64,000 bases of DNA from Hortaea werneckii (lineage: Eukaryota > Ascomycota > Dothideomycetes > Mycosphaerellales > Teratosphaeriaceae): positions 62,001 to 126,000 of the forward strand of contig JBAOKB010000074.1 of the NCBI GenBank assembly GCA_037044905.1, in the 5' to 3' direction. The position numbers and the translations under genes are program-made. The notes under the pieces were generated by a model that saw nothing but the letters and a program-made list of their open reading frames with translations, did not search any database and was not told the origin of the DNA. Below are positions 22,871 to 34,199 of the stretch, one piece after another; the stretch's first letter is position 1; each line of letters starts with the position of its first letter.

Positions 22871-23880
22871 TTAGATCAGCCATTCCTCCTTCCAGAAATC
22901 AACCACTTCAATGCACTGCTTCTCTCCGACCAGATCCCTCAATTGCTTCAGCTTCATCCGTCCGCCATCATCGCCAATGGCAGACGAGACATTTTGACTT
23001 GTCCAAGTCAGCGGGTCGTCCAACAGGTCGCTAGCCTGAACACAACTGCCCGCTTCAATTGATGCTCTAGCGGCTGCGCGAGCGGACGGCGAGCTTGACT
23101 GTGGTGCGCTCGAGATCCCTGTGCACGCCGCTGCGAGCTCTTCCAGGTTGACGAAGAGATCGGACAAGCAGTAAGCGGTCTGCCGATCCATTGGTGGGTT
23201 TGAAGTACATTGCTGGAGCAGGTCAAACGTATTGACTGACTGCTTTGGCGCAGGGTGAGAGGGGGTATTGAGAGCAGCGACGTACTTCTGCACGAGCTGC
23301 GGCAGCTGACGGAGGGCCGTGAGTGGTAGGATGGGAACATAAGGGATATCTGAGCGGTTCGTGAGTTCCGCTTGGAGTTTCGTCCAGGCTACCACGCCGT
23401 CTATATTTCCTCGTTCGCTGTCTGCTGAGAGTTGTGCGGTCTGTTGTGCCAACTTCCTAGCTGTAGTAAAGCTATTGGCAATGATGGGAGAAGTCGGCTG
23501 GGCTAGTGGTGGTGGAGGGGCGAGCAGGAAGACGATAGCAAGGTCTTTCCCACCTGTCAAAGAAGCAAAGCGCTGGATTCTCTCGATGGTGGCCTCAAGC
23601 TGGGCCTCCGCCACAGCGGATGATGAAAGGAGGAGGAAGCGGAGCTGACGAGCAGCAAGCGCATGACCAGTCCTAGGATTGACACAAGGTTGAAGCGGCA
23701 AGATGAGATCGTGGGTGTCGAGGTTCTTCTCTGCAGATGGTGAGATCTCTAAGCTCCTTACAACAGAGGTGGAGGCATCTTACCTAGCAGTCCCAAGCCG
23801 CCCTGGACCGTGAGGTCTGGGATGATAGACTTGAATGACTGGCGTCGACGTAGACTGTGACAGAAATGTCCCGGGGCCAT
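22871..23880 (-). CDS. Unrecognised conserved-looking protein, 318 aa
   Basis: Two exons (23880-23784, 23730-22871) joined by a 53-nt intron; the ATG at 23880 opens MAPGHFCHSLRRRQSFKS and splices in phase 1 to GLLEKNLDTHDLILPLQ. Visible features: LTGGKDLAIVFLLAPPPP, DIPYVPILPLTALRQLPQL, and a C-terminal helical segment LSDLFVNLEELAAACTG followed by MKLKQLRDLVGEKQC. The alternation of hydrophobic strands and helices resembles an alpha/beta fold (Rossmann- or RecA-like), but no nucleotide-binding loop is evident. No signal peptide or membrane segment. Function unknown. Its 3' end converges on the predicted mitochondrial protein 142 nt away. Confidence 0.65.
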
Positions 23881-24093
23881 TTCCACGTTCTGGCTGATGT
23901 AATAAATCACAGGACGGGAATCGGCGCTGATGTGAGAAAGGAGAAGATGAGATGAAGTCGGGTAGGCACGTGGCCTTGGACTTCACCTCATCGGTCCCTT
24001 CCGCCCAATCCGGCTTTAAATGAGTGATGAGTCCGATATTTACATTGCGAGTGGGGTATTTACTGTACAAACCATAGTAGCAAAATATACACA

Positions 24094-24972
24094 TTATTTT
24101 CCCTTGCTTTCCTTGTTACCAGCGTCCGCCTCCACTGACACCTTGACATCAGTAGGCCTTGCTGTAGTCTTTGCCTCGCTTTTGCACTCTGGACTTTCGT
24201 TGTTCTTCTCGCCGGTGGTCGCCACCGATGCAGCGGGCACAGTAGTTCCGGCTTTACTGCCCTTCTCTACCATCTCACTCACTGACTTTTCCGAGAGGGC
24301 GACAGGTCTTCCGCCCTCCTTTTCCTCTGGCTGCGCGCTTGGCAGCCAGGCCTTTGGATTGTACCAGCTGTACTGCGGCGTCCTCTTGATTTGCTCCTTC
24401 AACTCAGCAAGCTCGGGCTCATGCTCCCTTCGAAGCCTGTACACTTCAGCCTCCAGCTGCTCTATCCTCTCAGCAACGTCATCCCGGCGCGCGCTCTCTT
24501 TGGCCCTGCTCCTCCAACTGTCCCAGACCAGAAGTCCCGCTGCAACGGCAAATATGAATGCCTCCGAGAAGAAGTTTGCACCTAGTTCTATCGCCTTAGC
24601 ATCGCTTAAAGGCCGTATTCTGACCCTAGGCCTCTTCTCCTCTTCCTTTTTCTTGTCCCCAGCACTCTCAGCTTTAGCTTGGTCTTCATCATGCTTTCGC
24701 TGCTCTAGTTCCGTCCTGACTGTGGGAGACTCAGCCCTTCTCTTCTTGTCTTCTGCCGCTCTCTGCTCTCTCTCATGCATTCGTTGCTGTGCATCGGCAT
24801 CGTGTAGCAGACCCAGCCGCATCCGCATATCGATTTGGTGGATTCGTTGCGCCTGTTTGACGGCAAAGCGGCGGAAGCCATCATGTTCTTTCGTCTGGCG
24901 TTTGATGTAGTTACCAATGGGTTTCGCAGCAGTCCGGATTACAAGTGAGGCGAGCTTGAAGGTGAGAGACAT
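24094..24972 (-). CDS. OPA3-like protein
   Basis: Intronless, 292 aa. The N-terminus MSLTFKLASLVIRTAAKPIGNYIKRQ and the motifs GFRRFAVKQAQRIHQID and KAIELGANFFSEAFIFAVAAGLLVWDSWRS are those of the optic-atrophy-3 (OPA3) family. A single hydrophobic segment is followed by a coiled coil (about 165-205, DDVAERIEQLEAEVYRLRREH). In animals the protein sits in the outer or inner mitochondrial membrane and affects mitochondrial shape; fungal members are little studied. A charged insert (Lys/Glu-rich, about 85-115) and an Ala/Thr/Lys-rich tail extend the protein beyond the about 180 residues of the animal form. It is head to head with the CDC26-like gene (351 nt). Confidence 0.9.
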   Translation of the reverse strand: MSLTFKLASLVIRTAAKPIGNYIKRQTKEHDGFRRFAVKQAQRIHQIDMRMRLGLLHDADAQQRMHEREQRAAEDKKRRAESPTVRTELEQRKHDEDQAKAESAGDKKKEEEKRPRVRIRPLSDAKAIELGANFFSEAFIFAVAAGLLVWDSWRSRAKESARRDDVAERIEQLEAEVYRLRREHEPELAELKEQIKRTPQYSWYNPKAWLPSAQPEEKEGGRPVALSEKSVSEMVEKGSKAGTTVPAASVATTGEKNNESPECKSEAKTTARPTDVKVSVEADAGNKESKGK

Positions 24973-25323
24973 CTTGGCGGAAATGCTTGTATCTTATTCA
25001 CTTTCCAGAATAATATCGTATGCCCCTGGCGGGCGCTTATGCCTTCAGGTCATGATTTTCTCCATTAACTCGACTCATGAATTGGCTTCAGAGCTCAGAT
25101 AACGGTAGGAAAGAGGTCTTGACTCCGGTGATTCAGGTTGCCTAACAGAGTTCAGCGCTCGTAACTCCGCTTAAGTCCGTGCTGTTTACAGGTAGAGGCG
25201 GATGAAGTTGATTCCACTCCTTCCTCTGACACTTCGTACATTGTATATCTCTTCCATTATTTTGCTTAAAATCCAGAATCCCTGCACTACTAGCGATACA
25301 CTGCATCCTTTGGCCAGTCGATC
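24973..25323. promoter_or_regulatory. Divergent intergenic region, OPA3-like / CDC26-like
   Basis: 351 nt between two start codons. AT-richer stretches near 25235-25270, nothing else recognised. Confidence 0.4.
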
Positions 25324-25632
25324 ATGCTGCCCCGTCCACCTACAAAGATTACATTGACTGCGGACGACATTGCCGAGTATGAACAGCGGAAACTGGCACG
25401 AGACGCGGCAAGGAACATGAACGCCGAGCAGCGAATGGACAGCTCAGTGTCTCGGGACACGTCGAATAGCACGGTCGAAGATGCCCATGACAACGGCATG
25501 GAGCAGCAAAGCAGCATGGTCGAGCAAGACGCAACGCCAGCCCAGCAAACTCGGGCTGCAAGAGCAGCAGCGGCTGCCAGAGTCAGATCAGAGAGGGAGG
25601 CCAGGTTGGGTATTGGGAGCGCAAGGGGCTGA
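25324..25632 (+). CDS. CDC26: Anaphase-promoting complex subunit CDC26-like
   Basis: Single exon, 102 aa. The N-terminus MLPRPPTKITLTADDIAEYE matches the short conserved CDC26/APC12 motif (MLRRxPTxIxLxxxDIxxxE), which in other species inserts into the TPR groove of APC6/CDC16 and stabilises the complex. The rest is hydrophilic and helical with Ala/Arg-rich and Gln-rich stretches, ending RVRSEREARLGIGS. The family is defined by little more than this N-terminal motif, so the call rests on about 20 residues. Intronless with an unambiguous ATG. Role if correct: ubiquitin-ligase control of the metaphase-anaphase transition. Confidence 0.65.
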   Translation: MLPRPPTKITLTADDIAEYEQRKLARDAARNMNAEQRMDSSVSRDTSNSTVEDAHDNGMEQQSSMVEQDATPAQQTRAARAAAAARVRSEREARLGIGSARG

Positions 25633-27654
25633 AGTGCCCCATACAACGCCAGTCACTGTGCTTCCGCTCGATTTTCATAAGTCACGAAACAAGTCAGAGC
25701 CCTCGACCGCTTAAGTCCACGAGGACGAAGGCCACGAAGTCTGGAATGCAATCCGCAGAGCCTTCAACCGTACCGGCATCCGAGATCCAAGTTGGAAGGG
25801 GCTCTACCACTCTTTGCAAGCTCACAATTCGCTTGTGGCAATCAGACGAAACGCGAAGGTTCGAGACTGACTCGCGAACTCATCGCGTTCATACACTCGT
25901 GCTGCTTGGTCCTCCAACGCCGTCCAACGTAATGGCTCCACCGCGAGCGCTCGCGATGCTTCCGGTATCAACTTCTCAGCTGCTACCGTTGAGAGATGCA
26001 GTCGCACCCTGAGCTGGACTTGAATTTTACAATCTTGATACGCTCATTATCGATGGCAAATGCGCTTCCGGACTTTCAAAACTCGGCTGGAATTTTGATG
26101 TTGGAGGCGATAGAGATGCGTCGGCAGTGGTAGAGCCTGAGAAAGCCTCAGAGACTCTCGCGGACCGCCAAACGTGGGACCTAACTTCTTTGCATCTTGC
26201 CTACGGGATTAGACGAACTTCATTCGACTATGAATTAACAGTCGACTGGGTTCAACGGAATCGGGTCAAATACACCGCGACTTCCGCCCCCATTCACATG
26301 TGGACAAGACGCAATCTCTCTCTACTCCGGCCGGATCCTAGAGACCCCGAGCCAGCACCTAAAAATCTTCGCAGACTCCCGTCCCATCAAATGCTAGAAG
26401 ACTGCTGGATTTCTGAGAAGACTTTGGCTCTTGCTTTCACCTCTGACAAATTCGATCCTGGCCACTTGCATGCGACACCTGAATATTCGTGGTCAGGACA
26501 TCTAGCAATACCCATTATCTCAAAGACATCCAATTACAAAGAGGAGATAATCCACGTTTGACAGGCTTGTCTGGCTTAAATCCGCAGATCTCTGTTTGTT
26601 GCACTTAGTGTTGTGGCTGTCCTAAGCTATGCCTAGGGCAGATCGGCAGGAGAGCACATCCCCGCTTCGCAATTCGAATTCGTTATATTCTTTCGGGGCC
26701 TTTGATTCGACAAGGATGAGGAGTGCACCTTTAGCTTTCTAAATAGGCTTTTGTCATGTTCTTCGCAACCAAGCTCTGCCGCTATCACAAAGCCTTCAAA
26801 GTTTAGCCGCTTAAAGCTTGACGGGTCTTGGAGTGCTTTTGTCCAAACATCACATCTGGCTAGAAGCTACCTAGGCATGCTTCGATGGCTCCCTGGTTGA
26901 AACCGAAGATCCGGCAATGTCATTGACATGAATCACTGCTGCGCACAATGTGACACCGCTTGGCACTGCTGACGGTATTACAAGAGGTAGTGTGCATCAA
27001 AAGAAATCGAGAATTCCTTGTGGTTTCACCGCTAAGCCATGGCTCATCGCTGTCCCTTTCAATGGCGCCACGGCGCAACTTACAGTCACCTTATTGCCAC
27101 AGCCAGTGCGTCATCTTCGGTCGACCCTGATAAAGGAAGCAAGCGGCCCAAACCATGATTCTTTTGGCCGCTCAAGAGTCTGTGACGCCAATCTGGTCAT
27201 GATGCGAAACTCTTTCGAGCCGTGTACAATGAAAATCAGCCTTGTGGTGACTCGACAATATTGGGTTGGCACCGGCCGTTGGCTTCGAAGGCGCCTTATC
27301 TGTCACTATCACACAGTCACACTTTTAGAGACCAAACATCTCAACGTTCATAGAGGGCACGCGGTGGCTTAATGACGCTGCTTGACAGACAATGGCCTAT
27401 CAACGAGGTGGCATGCAGTCTGTGGCGGATGTCAGTGTTGCCGAAATTCTTTTGGAATGCAAGTCAATGTGGCGGTTATATGGTAGCCCGCTCTCGCGGT
27501 TTTTGGAGGAATGTAGACCTTCGCGACACTCAATTGATAACAGCGCGTACGGCAGAACGGGCTGAACTTCGCACTTACTCTTTCATCGTTGCGAGGTCAC
27601 GGAGCTGGTGTTGCAGGCCCTTGGTTCAATCGTTCGACAAGGACATTCTTCGTC
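25633..27654. other. Gene-poor 2-kb stretch with possible gene remnant
   Basis: No gene could be assembled. Around 25712-25850 one frame reads HEDEGHEVWNAIRRAF...WKGLYHSLQAHNS, which looks protein-like but stops. From about 26043 to 26561 a different plus-strand frame is open (LDTLIIDGKCASGLSKLGW ... TWDLTSLHLAYGIRR). These could be pieces of a decayed or frame-broken gene of unknown family, or chance. The remaining 26562-27654 holds only short frames and the upstream region of the GH16 gene. Confidence 0.4.
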
Positions 27655-30600
27655 ATGCCCTCCTTTCTCCGTGATATCCGGAACAGCGCCATTACGGTCT
27701 TGTTTACTTTGAGCACCGTTCACGCCCAAAGTGTCGCCGAAGGGACGTTCTACAAGGGTGGCGGTGCACCTGGAGCGGCGCCATATCAATTAGTCGACGA
27801 TTACCAACCGTCCATCTTCTTTTCGAAGTTCAACTTCTACAGTGTAAGGGGATCACGCACATTGAGGCATTTCTTTGCACTGACAGTTTGAAAGTCCTAT
27901 GATCCTACCTATGGTCATGTCAAGTATGCATCTCGTTTCTGGTTTGATGGCAGAGCTAATTGCCTATAGATATGTCACCAAAGATGTCGCTTGGCAGAAT
28001 GGCTACGTTCAGGAAGGTGATCAGGCGATCATGAGCGTCGACACCACAAACAAGTGGCCAAGAGGGGGCGATGGAAGACCGGCTACTAGGATCATCAGCA
28101 ACAACGCCTACACACACGGCCTTTTCATATTAGATCTCGAACACATGCCATGGGGCTGTGGCACTTGGCCGGCATATTGGCTTCTGGGCCCTGACTGGGC
28201 GACGAATGGCGAGATTGACATCATCGAAGGTGTCAATACCGGAATGTCCAACTCGATCTCGATGCACACAGAAGCAGGCTGCACAATCGCTGGTAGTGGT
28301 CAGACGGCGACTTTCCAAACCTCGGATTGTGATCACAATGCGAACGGCAACTCCGGCTGTGGCTCGTTGCTAGACGGTTCCAAGATTCCTAACAACTACG
28401 GCGAGGGTCTCAACAACAACGGTGGAGGTGTCTATGCAACGGAGTGGACATCCGAGTACATCAAGCACTGGTTCTTCCCCCGAGGCAGCATTCCCGACAA
28501 CATTGCTTCAGGAGAGCCAGATCCTGCTACTTGGGGTATCCCGACTGTAAATGCTCAAGGGTCTTGCGACATCGACTCTCATTTTAACAACATGAGCATA
28601 ATCATCAACACGGATTTCTGCGGCGCTTGGGCAGGTTGGGTGTACCAATCTCAATTCCCTGAATGTCCACAGAATATGAGCGCCAACAGCTTGGACTCAT
28701 GCGTTGATTTTGTTGGAAACAACCCGTCATATTTTGAGCAAGCATACTGGGAAATCAATTCCCTGCAAGTCTACCAAATGCCGGAGGGTGCTCAGCCAAG
28801 CTCGTCATACACGACTAGCCTTTCGTCAGTTACGCCGGCGGTAAGCACAGCAGGCACCAGCCAACTTCCTGTTGGTCCAGGTGCTTCAACCCAAGACGTC
28901 TCCTCCGCGCCATACACTGGCCCGACTTCAAGTGGTACTCCAACCGGTTCGGCACCTGCATCAGCTTCTACACCGGTGCTTTGTCCCGATTACAACGGCA
29001 CGGCCTTCACCGACAACAATAACGTGCAGTATGAAATTCACTGTGGGTTCGACTATCAGGGCGGCGGCAATGTCTATGCCGCCGAGAGCTTTGAGAATTG
29101 TCTCGGCATTTGCGATAATACCTCGGGCTGTAAAGCAGTATCATTCGTCGGAGGAAATGGCGCTGGCAGCTGCTACATCAAGGATGCGACTGGATCGTTG
29201 AATTACGATGGCTCCACCAACGCTGCAGTCCGCGTATCGGGTTCGGGGTCTGCAAGCAGCTCAGTGCAGCAGACCCTTATCACCAGCGAGGCCAATACAG
29301 CATCTATGACATCCACGATGGCTAGTAGTCCAAGCCAGTCGCTGACACCGTATCCCTCCTCAACCTCACCCAGCACTCCTGATGCGGCCTGCCCCGACGC
29401 AGACGGCGAAGAGATCACGGATGACAACGGCAGGTCGTATACTATTTACTGTAGCTCCGACACTACAGGAGATGGTGCCTTCGGGACTCGTACGTTTGAC
29501 AGTGGCACTTTCACGCAATGCATGGATGCCTGTGACGAACTGTCAGAGTGCGGCGCGTGGGTCTGGTCATCATACCCAGATTATGGTGGCATTTGCTATT
29601 TCAAAGCATTACCGCAGACGCCAAAGCCTGTGACTAACGATAGGTCAGTCGCAGGTATCGTTGTAGGTGGAGCAGCTAGCGCAACGAGCACTGCAACGAA
29701 TGTGCCACGCTCGTTGTCCAGCACTGCAATGCTGAGCACTCTGACTCCGCCCTCGTATGAGAGTATGTCATTAACAAGTTCTTACGGATCCTCGGGCATG
29801 ACAACCGATCTCGCTTCTAGCAGCATTGCAATGATGAGCGGCATGGGCAGCAGTAGTACGAGATCGAGCAGCGTGTCTAGCAGCGATGCAAGACCGAGCG
29901 ACACAACCAGCAGTGATATGAGACCAAGCAACTTGTCGACCGGCACCATGCTTGGCAACCCTTCCACGTCTACTAACAATGTTGCCTCAAGTGCCGTTGC
30001 ACCTGAAAGCTACGCCTCTGCCATGACCGGTACCTCCGCCTCAGTCTCTGGGAATGTTTCGCCCTCCAGCTACGTCGCTCCGACTTCCTCCAGGACAAGC
30101 GTATCCGGCGTGTCGACCTCAAGTGGAGTGACTGCTAGCATTCAGCCGTCAAGCTATGCTATTCGAAGCTCTAGTAGTACCAGCATACCTTCGGTAGCTA
30201 CTGAAGCTGCTAGCAGCGCAACGACATCTAGTAGCACCCCGCCAGTAGTTTCGCCGGCTTCTGCCAGCTCCAGTTCAATTCTATCAAGTTCTTCCATTGC
30301 GTCTTCGCAACCAAACACAGTTTCGACAACGACTTCCACACAATTTACTCCCGGTCCATACGCTACACCGACGTTCACGGAGCCTCCTCCAAACGAGCCG
30401 GCCCCTTCATGCCCTGCAGACCCTGCAGAGTCATGTGAAAATACTGGCGACCAGTCAGTGTGCTCCAGTGACAACGGTGCAGCCTACAAACTGACCTGCA
30501 ATGTCGCATATACCGGCACGGTGCTCAGTCCTCCCAGCTATAAGATGAGGAGGCAAAGTGAAGAGCCTTCCTTCCAAGCTTGTGCAGATCTCTGTGACAC

Positions 30601-31169
30601 CACGACTGGGTGCGTGGCCTTCAACTACATCGACACTCAATGCACGATGTTTAGCGAGGTTACGGGTACATACTTTGCACCTGGTGCCGTCGGAGCAACG
30701 CAGATTACTTCGCCAACGGATCCGACTGTTGGATTACCACCGGCGTACACGACTACAAATGTGGCAAGCGAGTCTTCTAGCTCTCAACCATCTTTGACGT
30801 CGTCCTCATCGGCCACGTCTCCATGTAAGCGTTCTTGATCCCATTGAGACGATCTTTGCTAATCGTGGAATAGCACAATCATCAGTCACCGCGCCGGGAA
30901 GCACCACAGTCCTTCCAACCACGACAAGCAACACATCTGTACCCGCAAGCGGCTCCTCCACACTGACCACCATCGGCTCGTCCTCCGTCTACTCGGCTGC
31001 TTCATCAACCGATGTACCCAGTAGCAGCCGGGACTCTACTGTCACTATTTTCACATCAGGTAGCCCTACCGGCACTTGCAGACCGACACCAGGCGTGGGC
31101 ACAACTACGCTGACTACCACCACGATCGTAACGAGTTGCGGGGTACCATTGACGTGCCCTGCGCCTTGA
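27655..31169 (+). CDS. Secreted GH16 endo-beta-glucanase with three Apple/PAN-like modules
   Basis: Four exons (27655-27843, 27895-27923, 27970-30824, 30874-31169) give 1122 aa. A signal peptide of about 25 residues ends at VHAQS. The GH16 domain (about 30-330) has FFSKFNFYS|SYDPTYGHV at the start, spliced through a 29-nt exon, and the catalytic motif GEIDIIEG near residue 152 (the two Glu flank the Asp). Three Cys-rich modules follow at about 410-495, 547-640 and 886-985. Each begins with CP and contains a C..C pattern with a CxxxCdxxxxC core (ENCLGICDNTSGC, TQCMDACDELSEC, QACADLCDTTTGC), resembling Apple/PAN domains. They are separated by very long Ser/Thr-rich, likely O-glycosylated linkers. 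The C-terminus has no GPI signal. Probable action: endo-1,3(4)-beta-glucan cleavage or wall remodelling outside the cell. Confidence 0.9.
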
Positions 31170-31948
31170 TAGTTGGTATATGGTGTGACCTGTCGATGAA
31201 GGGACGACGTTGTTACAATGACCATGATCGAAGGGATTTCGCGCTCCGATCGACATCTGCGCAAGAGCTTAGTGTCCGTCATCAGTGTTTGGCTTGGGGA
31301 CGACTGGATCGTTGAGAGGGTTTTAGATAGTATCTGTATTCGAATCGTAAAAGATGATGAGCTTGTCGATCTCAGTATCAAGCGTGGACGGCGGTGTTTC
31401 AGTAAGCCGGAGTTAAAAGGACTGGATTCTGGAGAGCTCTAATGGCACACATCGGAAAGAGTCTCGTGGCTGTGCGCGCTATGCATTATTAGTTGACCCA
31501 TTGCTGAAATTCATAATGAGAATGATCAGGTGTTTTCCACTTGTGTCCAATGTCTACATTAGATTGAATCAATCCAAGATAGCTTCTGCATTAATTCAGG
31601 TCTACCATTCTTCTAAGACAAGGAACCTACACAGATACTTCCATTACATCATATGAAAACAAAATGAATTGTTTCCTTATTATTTTGTAGTAACAGAAAG
31701 TACCTGGTAAGGTAGTGCAAGGGTGGACATATCTTTCAGTTGTGTGGGGGCTCCACACTTGACCCCCGCAGTTCAGAGGTTCCATTCCTCTGCAATAAAT
31801 TGGTGAGGTGGTGACTTCAATTCCAACTTCACGCTTAGGTACATCTACAATAACAACCCCACCAATCGAACTCTGCAAGCTCCCCTCAAGCTCTCCCTTG
31901 CACCTACGCCTGCATATCTAGCAGGCATAAACACAACCCCGAAGAACC
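31170..31948. other. Intergenic, GH16 to CBS gene
   Basis: About 780 nt, AT-richer at 31480-31720. Contains a 6-bp/7-nt-loop hairpin at 31774-31792 resembling a tRNA T-arm, but no full tRNA fold. The last 150 nt form a C-rich leader before the CBS gene. Confidence 0.45.
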
Positions 31949-32534
31949 ATGTCAACAACTACTGCCCCACCGTCTCAATCCCACCCTCCCACCGAAACAT
32001 CCTCGCCCTGGGCAAACAAATACCGCGGTGTACGTCTCTTCCCATGTCACTCGTCACCTCAGAAAAGAAAAAAACCCCAGGAATACTAACGCTCTCTCCC
32101 CCTAGGCCACAGTGGAAGACCTCGATCCCCCACCCGCGCTCTCCACCTCGCCGACCTCCCCAATCCATTCCGCGCTCATGGCAGCCTTCGAACGGGAATA
32201 CACACACCTGACCGTCATTCACCCGACGACCAAAACCCTACTAGGCTACCTCAGCATGCCCTCCCTCCGACACCAAATCGAAACAGGTCAAGTCCGGGAA
32301 GACGAGCCCGTGGAGAAAGCTATGCTGCGGTTCCAGCGGAAAGGGAAGAAATACAGGCTCATAACGATGGAGACGGGACTTGAGGAGTTAGAGGCGTTTT
32401 TTGAGGGGGAGTGGGAGGGGATGAGGGGACAGAAGCAGGAGTTTGCGGTTGTGACGGATCCCGGGAGGAGGTTTGTGTTGGGGGTTGTGACGCGGGAGGA
32501 TTTGGGGGAGTTTGTGAGGAGGAGACCGGCTTGA
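31949..32534 (+). CDS. Small CBS-domain protein
   Basis: Two exons (31949-32029, 32106-32534) with a 76-nt intron give 169 aa. The exon junction NKYRG|ATVEDL is in frame. The protein carries a tandem CBS-type pattern: LTVIHPTTKTLLGYLSMPSL in the middle and FAVVTDPGRRFVLGVVTREDLGEFV at the end. CBS pairs bind adenine nucleotides and usually regulate a partner; as the protein has no catalytic domain, it may act as a stand-alone sensor, which is inference. No targeting signal. The coding strand switches from C-rich to G-rich codons at about 32.3 kb. Confidence 0.85.
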
Positions 32535-32742
32535 GATTTTCCCTTTTCTGACTTTGTTTGGGAGCCTGGAAGGGGGGGTTTGCATGAGGCTGAGAGAGGC
32601 AGGACATGAGACGCGCAAAGGTCAGGGAAATGGGGATGATCTACGATATGGTCACGCACGAGACTGGGAGAGAGGAATGAGAATCTCCTGTCGAAGCTAG
32701 CAGAACGTTGTGAACTTTTGGTACAAGGATGGCAGATGGGAC

Positions 32743-34199
32743 TCAAGCCCAGGCGCCGACAAGGGCCATAAGCATACTACCGCCGACGACAGCGCCACAG
32801 GCTTCAAGTCGCCGTCTGCCCTGGAGCTCGGCATAACTTCTATCTGTTAGGAAATCCTCCGCGAGCAGCTGCACAAGCCCTGCATACAGGAGCAAGCCAC
32901 TGGAGATAGCATTTACAATACCGACCATCAACAATCCAAACTGGCTTTCCGGGTCGTATAAACGATGGACTGCCAACCCGATGGCTTGGCCGATGGGGGT
33001 AGTGACGCCGTACATGGCGCTCATCAACCATGGCTTCGGACTGCTAGGAGGGAACGAGGAGATTCCTGCGATCCTGCTGCCGAGAGCCAGACCTTCGAAG
33101 GTCTGGTGGAAGGAAATGGCGACCAGGAGGACGACGAAGGCGGCGCCGGTGGAGACGGAAAGGGCCATTCCGATGAAGACGGAGTGGAAGAGGATGCCGG
33201 CTTCGAGCATGAGACACTGCAGTACAGCGCGTTGTTCTTGTGCGGTGTCTTGAGTAGTTGGGGAGGTGTGGGAGTGGGTAGTAGGCGGGTCTGCAAAGGA
33301 AACTTTGCGGTTGCGGCGAGAAGAAGGATTGTGGAGGTGGCCGTTGGAGTGCTCACCTTGTTCGTCGGCGTCGTCGCCAGTAAGCGGCTGTCTGTCATCG
33401 TCCGCTACCATTGGATCCAGCTCATCGAGATCTGGGTCGGAGTCGTCGTCGTCCTGGAAAGGAGGCTCTGGCGGGAGCGGCTTATTAAGGGTCTCGGCAT
33501 TGTCTGTAGAGCCAGGTCGCGTGCTGTTATGCTCTTGCAGAGGCACTGCCGCATCCAGCTCATCGTACTGCCCACGCGGCTCATGTCTGAAAGAATTACT
33601 GCTCTCACTCCTCCCCACCTTCGGTCTCGGGTTGCTGTCCCCTCTCAACTGTTCCAAGTCCACGCTGTGATTATGCCCTGCCCCTTTAATAGCGAATACC
33701 ATCTCAATGCCTACCACAGCCAGCACACTACACATGGCAATAAAGCCGCTCATAGCCGGGTAACCCTCATTCCAGAAGCTTGGCAGACAGGGGTCGGTGA
33801 GGCTGGTATACGCGGTGGGCAGCAGGTGCACAAAGGCAGTCGCGATCAGAACACCCGTCCCGAAGTGCCGGCTGAGAAAGAGCGCATAGCTGGGCACTGG
33901 CAGTTTCGGAAAGCGCTTGACGATGATGGGGAAGGAGCAGGCGAGGGTGCTGAGTAGGAGAATCAGGAAGAGCGCAAACACGTGCAGGCCGGTGTCGTAG
34001 TGTCGGTTCTTGTTTCCAGAGCCGCATGTCGGTCGGGCGTCATCCTGAGCAGAGTCCTGTGTCTGGCGGCGGGCTATCTCAGCGCGGAGGAGGTGGAGGG
34101 GCAGCGAGGACAGCGATGTCGCTAAGTGAGATTAGTGCTGCGCGTGTGGAAGCCGTGGTGAGTGAAGAGCTTACAGTCCTGTGCGACATCGTTGCGCAT
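32743..34199 (-). CDS. ZIP family zinc/iron transporter
   Basis: Two exons (34199-34175, 34121-32743) give 467 aa. The tiny first exon (MRNDVAQD and one base) splices over 53 nt to restore LSSLPLHLLRAEIARRQ, which resembles the N-terminal region of fungal Zrt transporters. Eight membrane segments: three before a long cytosolic loop (about 140-290, with acidic DDDDSDPDLDELD and His-containing HSNGHLHNP stretches that may bind metal) and five after it. TM2 carries SRHFGTGVLIATAFVHLLPTA; TM4 carries HSVFIGMALSVS and TM5 carries SFHQTFEGLALGSRIA, with the family's metal-binding His/Glu. Imports Zn2+ across the plasma membrane. Zrt1- versus Zrt2-type affinity cannot be told. Divergent from MEX67. 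Confidence 0.93.

Noticed and set aside
24020..24910. 296-codon plus-strand open frame rich in Leu/Ser
   Set aside because: Antisense to the OPA3-like gene; hydrophobic character comes from reading Glu/Lys/Arg codons backwards.
31774..31792. tRNA-like T-arm with B-box match (AGAGG TTCCATT CCTCT)
   Set aside because: The downstream would-be acceptor strand GCAATAA has no partner TTATTGC at tRNA distance, and no A box or D-arm is visible upstream, so no tRNA can be folded.
32965..33957. 330-codon plus-strand open frame
   Set aside because: Antisense to the ZIP transporter gene, whose motifs and splice site are unambiguous.
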